Made by a program: the position numbers and the translations under genes. DNA of 64,000 nucleotides from assembly GCF_001570725.1 (NCBI RefSeq), contig NZ_BCNV01000008.1, positions 1 through 64,000 of the forward strand. The letters are read 5' to 3'. Shown piece by piece: positions 16,534 to 25,118 of the stretch. This DNA is from Paenibacillus amylolyticus. GTDB lineage: Bacteria; Bacillota; Bacilli; Paenibacillales; Paenibacillaceae. Each line of letters opens with the position of its first letter. Within the stretch, counting starts at the first letter, position 1. The notes beneath the pieces are model-generated. The model saw nothing but the letters and a program-made list of their open reading frames with translations, was not told where the DNA came from and did not search any database.

Positions 16534-16778
16534 GAGAAGTTGTGTTGCTAACACTCGCGGTTATCGTCGTAGCAGTCATTATTGGCTGGGTTGATCTGCC
16601 TGGCCTCATTCGGCGAAAGGAATGGAGAGAAACTGCCGTATACAGTGTAATGCTTCTTACGGCTACAGTCTTCGGTGTCATAGCGTCTAATTTGTGGGAA
16701 TTCCCCAGCCCCCTTTATATCATTATGTGGATCTATGACCCCGTGAACCATTTATTAGCACGTTTGACTGGAACTTAG
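16530..16778 (+). CDS. Small two-helix membrane protein, probable germinant receptor D subunit
   Basis: 82 residues with two predicted membrane segments (about 4-23 and 38-60) joined by a basic loop (RRKEWRET). The start GTG overlaps the C-subunit stop by 4 nt, with AAGGAG upstream. Known context: some GerA-family operons in Bacillus carry D subunits, which are two-helix proteins of about 75-80 residues that modulate receptor function. Length, topology and position between C and B match that group; I cannot confirm homology by alignment. Confidence 0.7.
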   Translation: MREVVLLTLAVIVVAVIIGWVDLPGLIRRKEWRETAVYSVMLLTATVFGVIASNLWEFPSPLYIIMWIYDPVNHLLARLTGT

Positions 16779-16797
16779 GAGAGGAGGGTGGTACATC

Positions 16798-17922
16798 ATG
16801 CTTGAAAAGGGACGGATCGGAACAAGACAATTGTCCACCCTAACATTTATGTTAGTGATTGGAGATATGATGCTGATCTACCCCTCCGTCATCACGTCCT
16901 ATGCCAAGCAAGATGCCTGGATATGTGCTCTTATTGGTGTTCCACTCGGGATGGCTCTCATGGCCCTGATTATGAAATTGGCCAATATGCATCCCGGGAA
17001 AAACCTGGTGCAGATTGCCCGAAGTACGTTGGGTTTTTGGCCTGGTACCCTTTTTTCATGCTTCTACCTGTTCTTCTTCTTGATTGGTACATCGACACAT
17101 ACCCGAGAGGTTGGAGACTTCATGACCTCCCAGATTTTTCAATATACTCCTATTCGAGTCATCATTCTCATGTTTGTTATTGCCATCGGATGGGGGGTAT
17201 ATCATGGCTTGGAGACCATCGCGAGAACAAGTGAATTGCTCATGCCCATCGCTATATTGTTCATCGTGGTACTCGCTTTCTGTCTTCTTCCACAGGTGGA
17301 CACTAGTAATCTGAAGCCCGTAACGGATACGGGCGTTGTGTCGATAGCTCAGGGAATTCTGGTGAGTATCATCTATCCTGTTGGCGAAACTGTTCCCATT
17401 TTGATGATCCTGCCCTACGTTGCAAGAAGCCGCCATCGTATGCGTGACATCATCATTTCAGCAGGGCTGGGCAACCTGATCCTTGCTGTTCTGGTTACGA
17501 TATCCATGCTCGTACTCGGACCTTTTCTTACCCAACACAATATCTACGCTTCCTTTATTTTGTCTCAGAAGATTAGCATCGGCGGATTCTTCGAACGGAT
17601 CGAGGTGATCATGGCTTGCTCGTGGCTCATCTCCACCTACTTCAAAGCGATGATCTACTTATATGCATTTATTGTTGGATGCGCAGAACTCTTCAAGCTA
17701 AAACAGTTCAAGATGCTCATTCTGCCATCGTCCATGCTCGTATATGGAATGGCCAATCTCGTCGCGCCTAGCCTGACGTTTATCATTATCACCATCGTTC
17801 CGTATTGGGTAGATTGGGATACTACGCTAGGTATCATTCTTCCGGGTATGTTGGTTCTAATTCAATTAGTAAAGTCCCGCAGAAAATCCAATCCACAGCC
17901 CCAGCCAACAACTGAGGGATAA
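16798..17922 (+). CDS. Spore germination receptor B subunit 1 (GerAB/GerKB permease family)
   Basis: 374-residue integral membrane protein of the APC-like spore germination permease family, with ten predicted helices. Landmarks are RQLSTLTFMLVIGDMMLIYPS at the N-terminus, TREVGDF near residue 103 and FFERIEVI near 263. The B subunit is the known germinant-binding component. The start has GGAGAGGAGG upstream. It is followed 46 nt later by a second B subunit with clearly related but diverged sequence. Confidence 0.94.
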   Translation: MLEKGRIGTRQLSTLTFMLVIGDMMLIYPSVITSYAKQDAWICALIGVPLGMALMALIMKLANMHPGKNLVQIARSTLGFWPGTLFSCFYLFFFLIGTSTHTREVGDFMTSQIFQYTPIRVIILMFVIAIGWGVYHGLETIARTSELLMPIAILFIVVLAFCLLPQVDTSNLKPVTDTGVVSIAQGILVSIIYPVGETVPILMILPYVARSRHRMRDIIISAGLGNLILAVLVTISMLVLGPFLTQHNIYASFILSQKISIGGFFERIEVIMACSWLISTYFKAMIYLYAFIVGCAELFKLKQFKMLILPSSMLVYGMANLVAPSLTFIIITIVPYWVDWDTTLGIILPGMLVLIQLVKSRRKSNPQPQPTTEG

Positions 17923-17968
17923 TTCTGGAGGGGGCTTAAAACAGTAATTACCGGAAGGAGTATAGAAC

Positions 17969-19078
17969 ATGTTGATGAAAGAAAAACTCACGATTCGGCA
18001 GTTCACCCTGCTCACTTTCCTGGTTATGATTGGAGATATGGTTCTCATCTACCCTTCACTCGTTACCGCAGTTGGCAAGCAGGACGCATGGTTTTGTTCT
18101 CTAGTTAGTCTACCGATCGGTGTTGGTATCATGTGGGTTTTGTATACACTCCATCGAACACATCCTCAGTTGAGTCTTTTTGAAATCAGTAAAAAAGTAC
18201 TCGGGACTTGGGCTGGTTCCGTGCTCTCAGTTGCTTACCTATTTTATTTTGCCATAGGTGCAGCCATATGTGTCCGTGAGGTCGGTGACTTCTTGACTAC
18301 CCAAATTTATCTCAAGACCCCCATTCGGGTCATTATTCTGATGATCATTTGCTCCCTTGCCTGGGGGCTTATCCATGGTTTTCGAACTATCGGGTTGAGC
18401 TCCGAACTGTTGACCCCTGTCGTTTTGGTGTTTATTATCTCTCTCTATTTGGGGCTCCTGCCTCAAGCTGAAAGCGCCAATCTGCAGCCGTATTTCAGCA
18501 CACCCTGGATACATCTTGTGGAGTCCATCTTCCGCGCAGCTTTTACTTCCTTTGGCGAGCTTATCGTTCTTTCCGTGTTTCTCCCGTATGTGAACTCCGG
18601 GCCTCATTTCAAACGGGACTTCTTGCTGGCAACCCTCTTTGGAGGATTACTTCTAAGCTTGCTGCTGCTCATCTCGCTCATGGTGATGGGACCTATACTG
18701 ACGCAACATAGCATTTATATCTCATACGCCCTTTCGCAGAAAATTAATATAGGTAACTTCTTCGAACGAATCGAAGCGTTCATGGCTATCTCCTGGTTAA
18801 TATCTACTTATTTCAAAAGTTTGCTGTATCTATTTGCTTTTGTTCTGGGAACAGCACAATTATTTCGTTTGAAGACATATAAGCCTCTTATTCTGCCTTC
18901 GTCTCTGTTATTATTCGCCCTCGGTGTCCTTATTGCTCCGAATGTTATTTTCTATACCACTACCATCATGCCTGCTTGGGTAGACTGGGATATCACTGTC
19001 AGCTTTATTATCCCGCTGTTCCTCCTGCTGGTTCATCGCATTCGCTCCCGCAAAAGGAAGCAAAGCAACTCCCTCTGA
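17969..19078 (+). CDS. Spore germination receptor B subunit 2 (GerAB/GerKB permease family)
   Basis: 369 residues, with the same ten-helix architecture and landmarks as the preceding gene (RQFTLLTFLVMIGDMVLIYPS, VREVGDF, FFERIEAF). It is evidently a tandem duplicate that has diverged. GGAAGGAG precedes the start (an ATG at 17969, with a second possible ATG two codons later). It is the last gene of the operon and is followed by a bidirectional terminator. Two B subunits per operon suggest alternative or heteromeric receptors with two germinant specificities; that is inference. Confidence 0.93.
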   Translation: MLMKEKLTIRQFTLLTFLVMIGDMVLIYPSLVTAVGKQDAWFCSLVSLPIGVGIMWVLYTLHRTHPQLSLFEISKKVLGTWAGSVLSVAYLFYFAIGAAICVREVGDFLTTQIYLKTPIRVIILMIICSLAWGLIHGFRTIGLSSELLTPVVLVFIISLYLGLLPQAESANLQPYFSTPWIHLVESIFRAAFTSFGELIVLSVFLPYVNSGPHFKRDFLLATLFGGLLLSLLLLISLMVMGPILTQHSIYISYALSQKINIGNFFERIEAFMAISWLISTYFKSLLYLFAFVLGTAQLFRLKTYKPLILPSSLLLFALGVLIAPNVIFYTTTIMPAWVDWDITVSFIIPLFLLLVHRIRSRKRKQSNSL

Positions 19079-19127
19079 TTGTATATTTTTTTGAATATCA
19101 GATAAAATGCTGAAAAATCCGAATACA

Positions 19128-19174
19128 AAAAAGGCTGCGTTCACGGCAACTTCCGCGAGCACAGCCTTTTTTTA
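19128..19174. terminator. Bidirectional terminator
   Basis: AAAAAAGGCTG (19128-19138) pairs with CAGCCTTTTTT (19163-19173). It lies between the convergent germination operon and the bcp gene. Confidence 0.85.
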
Positions 19175-19202
19175 TCGTTGGTGAATATGCTGTCGGGGCA
19201 GC

Positions 19203-19667
19203 CTATATGGCCTTTATAGCCTCAAGTGCAGCCTCGATATGTCCTTTGACCCGAACTTTGTACCAATCCTTGATCAACGTTCCCTCTTCATCAATCAGAA
19301 AAGTGGAGCGAACCATCCCCATGTACTCCTTGCCATACATTTTCTTCAGCTGCCATACACCGTATTGCTCGGCTACAACGTGCTCTTCATCCGACAACAA
19401 GGTGAACGGCAGTCCATACTTGGCGATAAACTTGTCATGTTGTTTCATCGGATCGGTACTGATTCCGAGAATGACTGTGTTCAGCCCTTCAAATTCAGCA
19501 TGTCGATCCCGAAAATCACAAGCCTGCTGCGTACAGGACGAAGTCATATCCTTGGGGTAAAAATAAAGCAGCACCCGCTGTCCGCGGTAATCCGAAAGCT
19601 TCACCCGTTCTCCGGTACTGGACGGAAGCTCAAAATCCGGTGCCAATTCGCCTATATTTAACGTCAT
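19203..19667 (-). CDS. bcp: Thioredoxin-dependent thiol peroxidase (Bcp/PrxQ)
   Basis: 154-residue peroxiredoxin of the BCP class that reduces hydroperoxides with thioredoxin. The peroxidatic cysteine is C45 in the YPKDMTSSCT segment and the resolving cysteine is C50, the five-residue spacing typical of PrxQ. The usual T-P-G-C motif reads T-S-S-C here, so the proline and glycine before the cysteine are replaced. GGGAGG lies before the ATG. Single gene. Confidence 0.92.
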   Translation of the reverse strand: MTLNIGELAPDFELPSSTGERVKLSDYRGQRVLLYFYPKDMTSSCTQQACDFRDRHAEFEGLNTVILGISTDPMKQHDKFIAKYGLPFTLLSDEEHVVAEQYGVWQLKKMYGKEYMGMVRSTFLIDEEGTLIKDWYKVRVKGHIEAALEAIKAI

Positions 19668-19711
19668 GTCAGTTCCTCCCTAATCTCCCCATGAATTGCT
19701 ATAGGGCGTTA

Positions 19712-20497
19712 TTATGAACCTGCTCCGCGATACCGCTTCACGCCATAATTCCACAGCAGCAAGCCCATCGAGCCAAACACCAGTCCCATTACAGGTGTAA
19801 GCAGCGCCATCCGATGCATCTCGGACCTTTCCAAGAATAAGGCTGCGGGATAGATCCCCACGAAGGCAAACGGAATGATCCAGGTTAACAGCACCTGAAT
19901 GGCACGGTTATAGATCGTTACCGGGTAGCGTCCGTATCCTTGAATGTTATACATCAACGGCAGAATACCTGTTGGCGCGTCCGAATAAAAGGAAAACGAA
20001 GTCAGTGTCGTATAGATGCCGGCATAGATCATTACTGAACTGAGTGCCAAAATAATCAAGGCCGGAATATGCCACCACTCCAGCATAAGTCCCATCTCTG
20101 CTCCGCTGAAGATCATGATGATCAAGCCGATAAACGAGCCTACGAGTGCAGGCGGGTCTACATTTTCAAGCAAGATCTGGAACAGATTATGTGCAGGGCG
20201 GGTCAGGATCCGATCCATCTCACCTTTGACGATATAGCGCTCACTGAATCCCCACAGATTGATAAAACAACTGAAGATGCCATAGGGCACCATAAAATAT
20301 CCATAAACAAAGAGCACTTCACTCTCACTCCAGCCGCCCAGGTTATCCGTATGACGGAAAACCACAAAGATAAATATCAGGTTGGTTGCCTGGAACAGCA
20401 GATCCGATAGGATCTCCACCCAGAAATCGGCACGGTACGTGAGTCGTGTTTTCATGTAATTCTTCAAATATTCCCAGATCAGACCCATATAGTACAT
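19712..20497 (-). CDS. ABC-2 type transporter permease (DUF990-like), subunit 2
   Basis: 261 residues with six predicted membrane segments and the DUF990/ABC-2 pattern (N-terminal YLKNYMKTRLTYRADFW, GEMDRILTRP near residue 90). With the preceding permease and ATPase it forms a three-gene exporter (ATPase, permease, permease). Substrate unknown; such systems are found widely in Firmicutes, and the sequence gives no hint of an antibiotic or polysaccharide link. GGGGG precedes the ATG, which lies 5 nt after the upstream gene's stop codon. Confidence 0.88.
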   Translation of the reverse strand: MYYMGLIWEYLKNYMKTRLTYRADFWVEILSDLLFQATNLIFIFVVFRHTDNLGGWSESEVLFVYGYFMVPYGIFSCFINLWGFSERYIVKGEMDRILTRPAHNLFQILLENVDPPALVGSFIGLIIMIFSGAEMGLMLEWWHIPALIILALSSVMIYAGIYTTLTSFSFYSDAPTGILPLMYNIQGYGRYPVTIYNRAIQVLLTWIIPFAFVGIYPAALFLERSEMHRMALLTPVMGLVFGSMGLLLWNYGVKRYRGAGS

Positions 20498-20502
20498 ATC
20501 TG

Positions 20503-21297
20503 TTATCCCCCTTGCACGAACAGACGCTTGCGCGCCTTACGCCAGATCAATACCATCGGAAGCAGCAGCACGGCAAACCAGAACACCTGAATACCGAGTA
20601 CATTCCAGATGGCGGTACCTTCCACTCTTCCAGTGAAAACGGAACCGGGCAGATACGTAATAGCCTGAAAAGGCAATACCTTCATCACCGCAGACATCCA
20701 GCCTGGATACAGGCTGATCGGGATGATTAGACCAGAGAACAGATCGACCACGACGCGTTTCATACGCATCATGCCTTCATTGTTTTCCACAAAGAATGCC
20801 GCCAGGCCCGTTATCACATTAATCTGGGAATTAATGAGGAAACTGAAGAACAGCATGACGAGAAAACCAATCCAAGCGGACGGTGCCGTAGGCAGTTCAA
20901 CCGGGAACAGCAGAATGGCGATGAGCATCCCCGGAATCATGAGGAGCAGAAAGCGGAAGATACCTTCGCCAAGACCCTGCATCATTTTGACCATAACGTA
21001 ATTAATCGGCCTGATGAATTGAATCGCGATGGAGCCATCCCGTATGTCTGCGGCAATCTCTCGATCCAGGTTGTTAAAGTAAAAAGCACGTGCCATCCAG
21101 GATACGGCGATATACGTGGTCATCTGCGCTGCCGTGAAGCCGCCAAGTTCACCACTGCTACCGTAAATGGCCTGCCAGGTAAAGTAATACACGCCGATAT
21201 TCAGCGTATATATCAAAATGCCGGAGTAATAATTCACCCGGTATGCCAGCATCGTTAGAAAACGGATGCGCATAAAATCAATAAATGCACTATTCAT
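20503..21297 (-). CDS. ABC-2 type transporter permease (DUF990-like), subunit 1
   Basis: 264 residues from the ATG at 21297, with six predicted membrane segments, RIRFLTMLAYRVNYYSG at the N-terminus and DIRDGSIAIQFIRPINY near residue 80. This parallels the GEMDRILTRP motif of the partner permease. A longer frame extends to 21453 but overlaps the ATPase gene and lacks family character. The start is only 1 nt after the ATPase stop codon (TGAGATG), implying translational coupling. Confidence 0.88.
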   Translation of the reverse strand: MNSAFIDFMRIRFLTMLAYRVNYYSGILIYTLNIGVYYFTWQAIYGSSGELGGFTAAQMTTYIAVSWMARAFYFNNLDREIAADIRDGSIAIQFIRPINYVMVKMMQGLGEGIFRFLLLMIPGMLIAILLFPVELPTAPSAWIGFLVMLFFSFLINSQINVITGLAAFFVENNEGMMRMKRVVVDLFSGLIIPISLYPGWMSAVMKVLPFQAITYLPGSVFTGRVEGTAIWNVLGIQVFWFAVLLLPMVLIWRKARKRLFVQGG

Positions 21298-21298
21298 C

Positions 21299-22345
21299 TC
21301 AGGATACACCCACCGCTTCTTTCCCTGCTCCCACAATCTCGGGACGCTCGGCGGAACCGGATTGGTATATACTGCGCACAATCTCATCCGTGTTGATCTC
21401 GATAATCTGAATATCGGTAATATCGGCTTGTCCAACGACACGTCCGAGTACATCCGAAACGTTCAGTTCCAGCGGAATCCATACGGATGCGGACAATTCA
21501 TTCTCAACCGTCCAACGTACAGGCAACGCCGCAGTCCATTCCTGCATCTGACTGATGTTGTGAGCTGAACCGAACTTGAAGCGGATCTCCCGTTCTTTGC
21601 CCCATTGGGACTTCAGATGATCCAGACCCCCATCATAGATGATGTTGCCTGCATCAAGCATGATAACCCGGGAGCACAAGGCCTCAATGTCCTGCAAATC
21701 ATGGGTTGTGAGCAAAATAGTCGTTCCATGCTCCTTGTTCATGTCTTTCAGGAAATCCCGAATCTCCGACTTCACGACAATATCCAAGCCAATGGTTGGC
21801 TCGTCCAGGAAAACAATACTCGGGTTATGCAACAAGGCTGCCACCAACTCACAGCGCATGCGCTGACCAAGACTGAGCTTACGTACCGGACGGCTTAACA
21901 GGTCCTGAAGCTGTAGACGCTCAACCAGTTCATCCAACCTTTTGCGGAAATCAGCCTCTCCTACACGATATACTTTGCGCAATAAATGGAAGGATTCAAT
22001 AACGCCAATATCCCACCACAATTGACTGCGCTGACCAAAAACAACACCAATATTCTGTACAAACTTCTCCCGTTCCTGATACGGAACATATCCACCAACC
22101 GATATTTGCCCTGAAGTAGGCACCAAAATGCCGGTCAACATCTTGATTGTTGTTGATTTACCGGCACCGTTCTCCCCAATATATCCGCATATTTCGCCCT
22201 GCGGAATCTGAAATGAAATATCATTTACAGCCAATACCTCCTGGTATTGACGTGCAAACAGGTCTTGGAATGCGCCCTTCAGCCCACCTCGGCTTTTCTG
22301 GACGCTAAACGACTTGCGCAAATCTTTGACATCAATCGCCAGCAT
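21299..22345 (-). CDS. ABC transporter ATP-binding protein
   Basis: 348-residue ATPase with Walker A GENGAGKST, Q-loop region GQRSQLWWD, signature LSLGQRMR, Walker B IVFLDEPTIGLD and the H-loop TTHD. The C-terminal extension of about 90 residues is typical of the ATPases paired with DUF990 permeases. It is the first gene of the exporter operon and divergent from the LCP gene. AAGTGAGG precedes the ATG. Confidence 0.93.
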   Translation of the reverse strand: MLAIDVKDLRKSFSVQKSRGGLKGAFQDLFARQYQEVLAVNDISFQIPQGEICGYIGENGAGKSTTIKMLTGILVPTSGQISVGGYVPYQEREKFVQNIGVVFGQRSQLWWDIGVIESFHLLRKVYRVGEADFRKRLDELVERLQLQDLLSRPVRKLSLGQRMRCELVAALLHNPSIVFLDEPTIGLDIVVKSEIRDFLKDMNKEHGTTILLTTHDLQDIEALCSRVIMLDAGNIIYDGGLDHLKSQWGKEREIRFKFGSAHNISQMQEWTAALPVRWTVENELSASVWIPLELNVSDVLGRVVGQADITDIQIIEINTDEIVRSIYQSGSAERPEIVGAGKEAVGVS

Positions 22346-22374
22346 GATTATACCTCACTTGGATTTTGTTGAAA

Positions 22375-22403
22375 TTGCTTGTAGCCCAAAAAGAAATTAT
22401 AAT
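22375..22403 (+). promoter_or_regulatory. Promoter of the LCP gene
   Basis: TTGCTT (22375-22380), a 17-nt spacer and TATAAT (22398-22403), about 70 nt upstream of the ATG in the divergent intergenic region. Confidence 0.65.
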
Positions 22404-22473
22404 GGTATCAGTCAAAATTCAGCAATACCCGAACTCGTTTTTTATTTCATCTCAAATACAAAGGAGAGCTAGC

Positions 22474-23517
22474 ATGACCAGAAAGACGAAGAGAACCATC
22501 TGGATTTCTCTTGCCGCCTTCGTGTTATTAGTCGGAGGAGCAGCGGCATACTATTTCGGTTCTATTCTCAATCAGTTGGATGGTTTGGCAAAGGACGGTG
22601 ACGATTCACCCTTCGCAGGTATCGAAAATGTGGAGAAAGTAAATACGCCTGACCCACCAAAATGGGAAGGCACGGAGACGGTAAACATTCTCGTTATGGG
22701 TGTCGATGCACGTGGATTGAAAAAAGGTGAAGTTCCCCGCTCCGACAGCATGATGGTCGTATCGCTTGACCCTCTTACCAAAAAAATTAATCTGTTCTCC
22801 ATTCTGCGCGACACTTACGTCGATATTGACGGGTATGGCAAGGAGCGGATCAACACAGCCATCACCCATGGCCCTAACGCAGCGATGCAAGCTGCCGGTG
22901 ACCTGCTTGGCATTCCTGTACAGTATTATGTGTATACGGATTTCCAAGGATTCATCAAATTGGTGGATGCCGTTGGCGGTGTTGATTTTGATGTGGAGAA
23001 GGACATGCACTATACAAGTAAAGCAGACAATAACGAATACGATATTGATCTCAAAAAAGGGTATCAGCATCTGGATGGTGAAACGGCTCTCATGTACGTT
23101 CGTTTCCGTCATGATGCGATGTCGGATTTCGCTCGTTCCGAGCGTCAGCGCGAATTGCTGAAAGCTGTAACGGCGAAAATGCAATCTACGACAACCATTG
23201 CCAAGCTGCCAGCCATTCTGGAACAGGTTAATCCGTATGTAGATACGAATCTGACGCTTTCCGATATGTGGAAGCTCGGTGGACTTGGATACCAGAGCAG
23301 CATGAATGGCAGTGAGCAGATTCCGCCAATGAACCTGTTGAAAGAAGAACGTACAGCAGGCGGAGCACAAGTATTGACGGTTACGAATGAAGAGAAACTG
23401 AAGCAGCATATTCAGGATATTATCCATCCACCTGCTACAACGGATGATAGTACGACCAGCACCGAAGATAAAACAGCCAGTGGTGACGATCAAAAGTCAG
23501 AGCAACCGGCTCAGTAA
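22474..23517 (+). CDS. LytR-CpsA-Psr (LCP) family wall glycopolymer ligase
   Basis: 347 residues with a basic N-terminus, one membrane anchor (about 8-29) and an extracellular LCP domain (about 65-235). The domain contains DSMMVVSL, SILRDTYVDIDGYGKERINTA with the conserved arginine that binds pyrophosphate, and YVRFRHDAMSDFARSERQRE. LCP enzymes transfer teichoic acid or other glycopolymers from lipid carriers to peptidoglycan. The C-terminus is a low-complexity T/D/S/Q tail. I chose the ATG at 22474, which has AAAGGAG 9 nt upstream; the frame is open further upstream without a site. Confidence 0.93.
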   Translation: MTRKTKRTIWISLAAFVLLVGGAAAYYFGSILNQLDGLAKDGDDSPFAGIENVEKVNTPDPPKWEGTETVNILVMGVDARGLKKGEVPRSDSMMVVSLDPLTKKINLFSILRDTYVDIDGYGKERINTAITHGPNAAMQAAGDLLGIPVQYYVYTDFQGFIKLVDAVGGVDFDVEKDMHYTSKADNNEYDIDLKKGYQHLDGETALMYVRFRHDAMSDFARSERQRELLKAVTAKMQSTTTIAKLPAILEQVNPYVDTNLTLSDMWKLGGLGYQSSMNGSEQIPPMNLLKEERTAGGAQVLTVTNEEKLKQHIQDIIHPPATTDDSTTSTEDKTASGDDQKSEQPAQ

Positions 23518-23528
23518 TGTACACATGC

Positions 23529-23560
23529 AGAGGGCAGCCATTACGCTGCCCTCTCGTTGT
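23529..23560 (+). terminator. Terminator-like hairpin after the LCP gene
   Basis: AGAGGGCAG pairs with CTGCCCTCT with an 8-nt loop. The T-rich tail is weak (CGTTGTG). Confidence 0.6.
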
Positions 23561-23648
23561 GCCCGGCTATATCTTTATGAGAAAATCATCATATCTTTCC
23601 GTAGCTTGTATCTTTATTATATTTTGAATGACGAAAGGAAGTTATCTT

Positions 23649-24968
23649 ATGAAACCATCACGTTCCCGTTCCGAACTCCTATACGCAGAAGCACTTGAAC
23701 ATATTGTTGGGGGTGTTAACAGCCCTTCACGCTCGTTTAAAGCCGTTGGTGGTGGTGCACCTGTATTTATGAAAAAAGCCCAAGGGGCCCACTTCTGGGA
23801 TGTCGATGACAACCGTTATATTGATTATTTGGCCGCTTATGGTCCGATTGTTACAGGACATGCCCACCCGCATATTACACAGGCCATTACGGAAGCAGCA
23901 GCAAATGGCGTGCTGTATGGTACCCCGACTGAACTTGAGATCAAGCTCGCCAAAATGCTGAAGGAAGCTATTCCTTCCATGGATAAAGTTCGTTTTGTAA
24001 ACTCCGGTACGGAAGCAGTTATGACCACGATTCGGGTCGCTCGTGCTTACACCAAACGCAACAAGATCGTAAAATTCGCCGGATGTTACCACGGTCACTC
24101 CGATCTGGTGCTTGTAGCTGCCGGTTCAGGACCATCCACACTCGGAATTCCTGACAGTGCGGGAGTTCCAGCCAGTATTGCACAAGAAGTCATTACTGTG
24201 CCTTACAATGACCTGGAAGCCCTGAAAGATGCTTTGGAGCGCTGGGGTGATGATGTTGCCGCGGTCATGGTTGAGCCGATCGTTGGTAACTTCGGTATGG
24301 TTATGCCGGAGCCTGGCTTCCTGGAAGGTCTCTGTGCCATGACACGTGCTAACGGCTCACTGGTTATCTATGACGAGGTCATTACGGCTTTCCGTTTCCA
24401 TTACGGTTCTACACAGACATATGCCGGACTCGATAACCATGCGGAGATTGAACCCGATCTGACGGCTCTTGGTAAAATTATTGGTGGCGGCCTCCCAATC
24501 GGTGCTTACGGCGGACGCAAACACGTTATGGAGCAAGTTGCTCCGCTTGGGCCGGCTTATCAAGCGGGAACGATGGCTGGTAACCCTGCTTCCATCTCAG
24601 CTGGTATCGCATGTCTGGAGGTCCTGCAAGGCGCGGGTGTATACGAAGAGATGGAACGCCTTGCTATCGACCTGACGGCAGGTCTGCAAGCTTCTGCTGA
24701 CCGGCATGGCATTGCTCTAACGATCAACCGGATTCGTGGTGCATTCTCCACCCACTTCTGTGACCACCCCGTTACGAACTATGATCATGCTCAAGATACG
24801 GATGGAGAGCTGTTTGCTTCCTTCTTCCGTCACATGCTGAACCGTGGCATTAACCTCGCTCCGTCCAAATATGAAGCATGGTTCCTGACCACTGCTCATA
24901 CAGACGAGGATGTTCAAGCTACATTGGAAGCCGCGGAAGCTTCCTTCAAGGCGATGGCTCAGGAATAA
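23649..24968 (+). CDS. hemL: Glutamate-1-semialdehyde 2,1-aminomutase (HemL/GsaB type)
   Basis: 439-residue class III PLP enzyme that converts glutamate-1-semialdehyde to 5-aminolevulinate in the C5 haem pathway. The PLP-binding lysine is K276 in GKIIGGGLPIGAYGG. Other landmarks are GGVNSPSR near the N-terminus, NSGTEAVM, and YDEVITAFR. GAAAGGAAG lies before the ATG at 23649. It stands alone rather than in a hemAXCDBL cluster, as the paralogue gsaB does in Bacillus, so it may be the second copy; that is inference. Confidence 0.93.
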   Translation: MKPSRSRSELLYAEALEHIVGGVNSPSRSFKAVGGGAPVFMKKAQGAHFWDVDDNRYIDYLAAYGPIVTGHAHPHITQAITEAAANGVLYGTPTELEIKLAKMLKEAIPSMDKVRFVNSGTEAVMTTIRVARAYTKRNKIVKFAGCYHGHSDLVLVAAGSGPSTLGIPDSAGVPASIAQEVITVPYNDLEALKDALERWGDDVAAVMVEPIVGNFGMVMPEPGFLEGLCAMTRANGSLVIYDEVITAFRFHYGSTQTYAGLDNHAEIEPDLTALGKIIGGGLPIGAYGGRKHVMEQVAPLGPAYQAGTMAGNPASISAGIACLEVLQGAGVYEEMERLAIDLTAGLQASADRHGIALTINRIRGAFSTHFCDHPVTNYDHAQDTDGELFASFFRHMLNRGINLAPSKYEAWFLTTAHTDEDVQATLEAAEASFKAMAQE

Positions 24969-25033
24969 ATCGGATTATTTCCATTCACATGTAGCCTATA
25001 GGCATTATGGTTAATGGATAACAACTCATGGAA

Positions 25034-25078
25034 AAGGCGTCCTACAAGTGATCAACTTGTGTGGACGCCTTCTGTTAT
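25034..25078. terminator. Bidirectional terminator between hemL and the MocR gene
   Basis: AAGGCGTCC (25034-25042) pairs with GGACGCCTT (25063-25071), with an inner CAAGT/ACTTG stem and T-rich flanks. Confidence 0.82.
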
Positions 25079-25118
25079 TTACGGACGTTACTTACGGACA
25101 ACATTTCGATTCTTCATG

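Noticed and set aside
22606..23493. 295-codon minus-strand frame
   Set aside because: Antisense shadow of the LCP gene, with no ribosome binding site.
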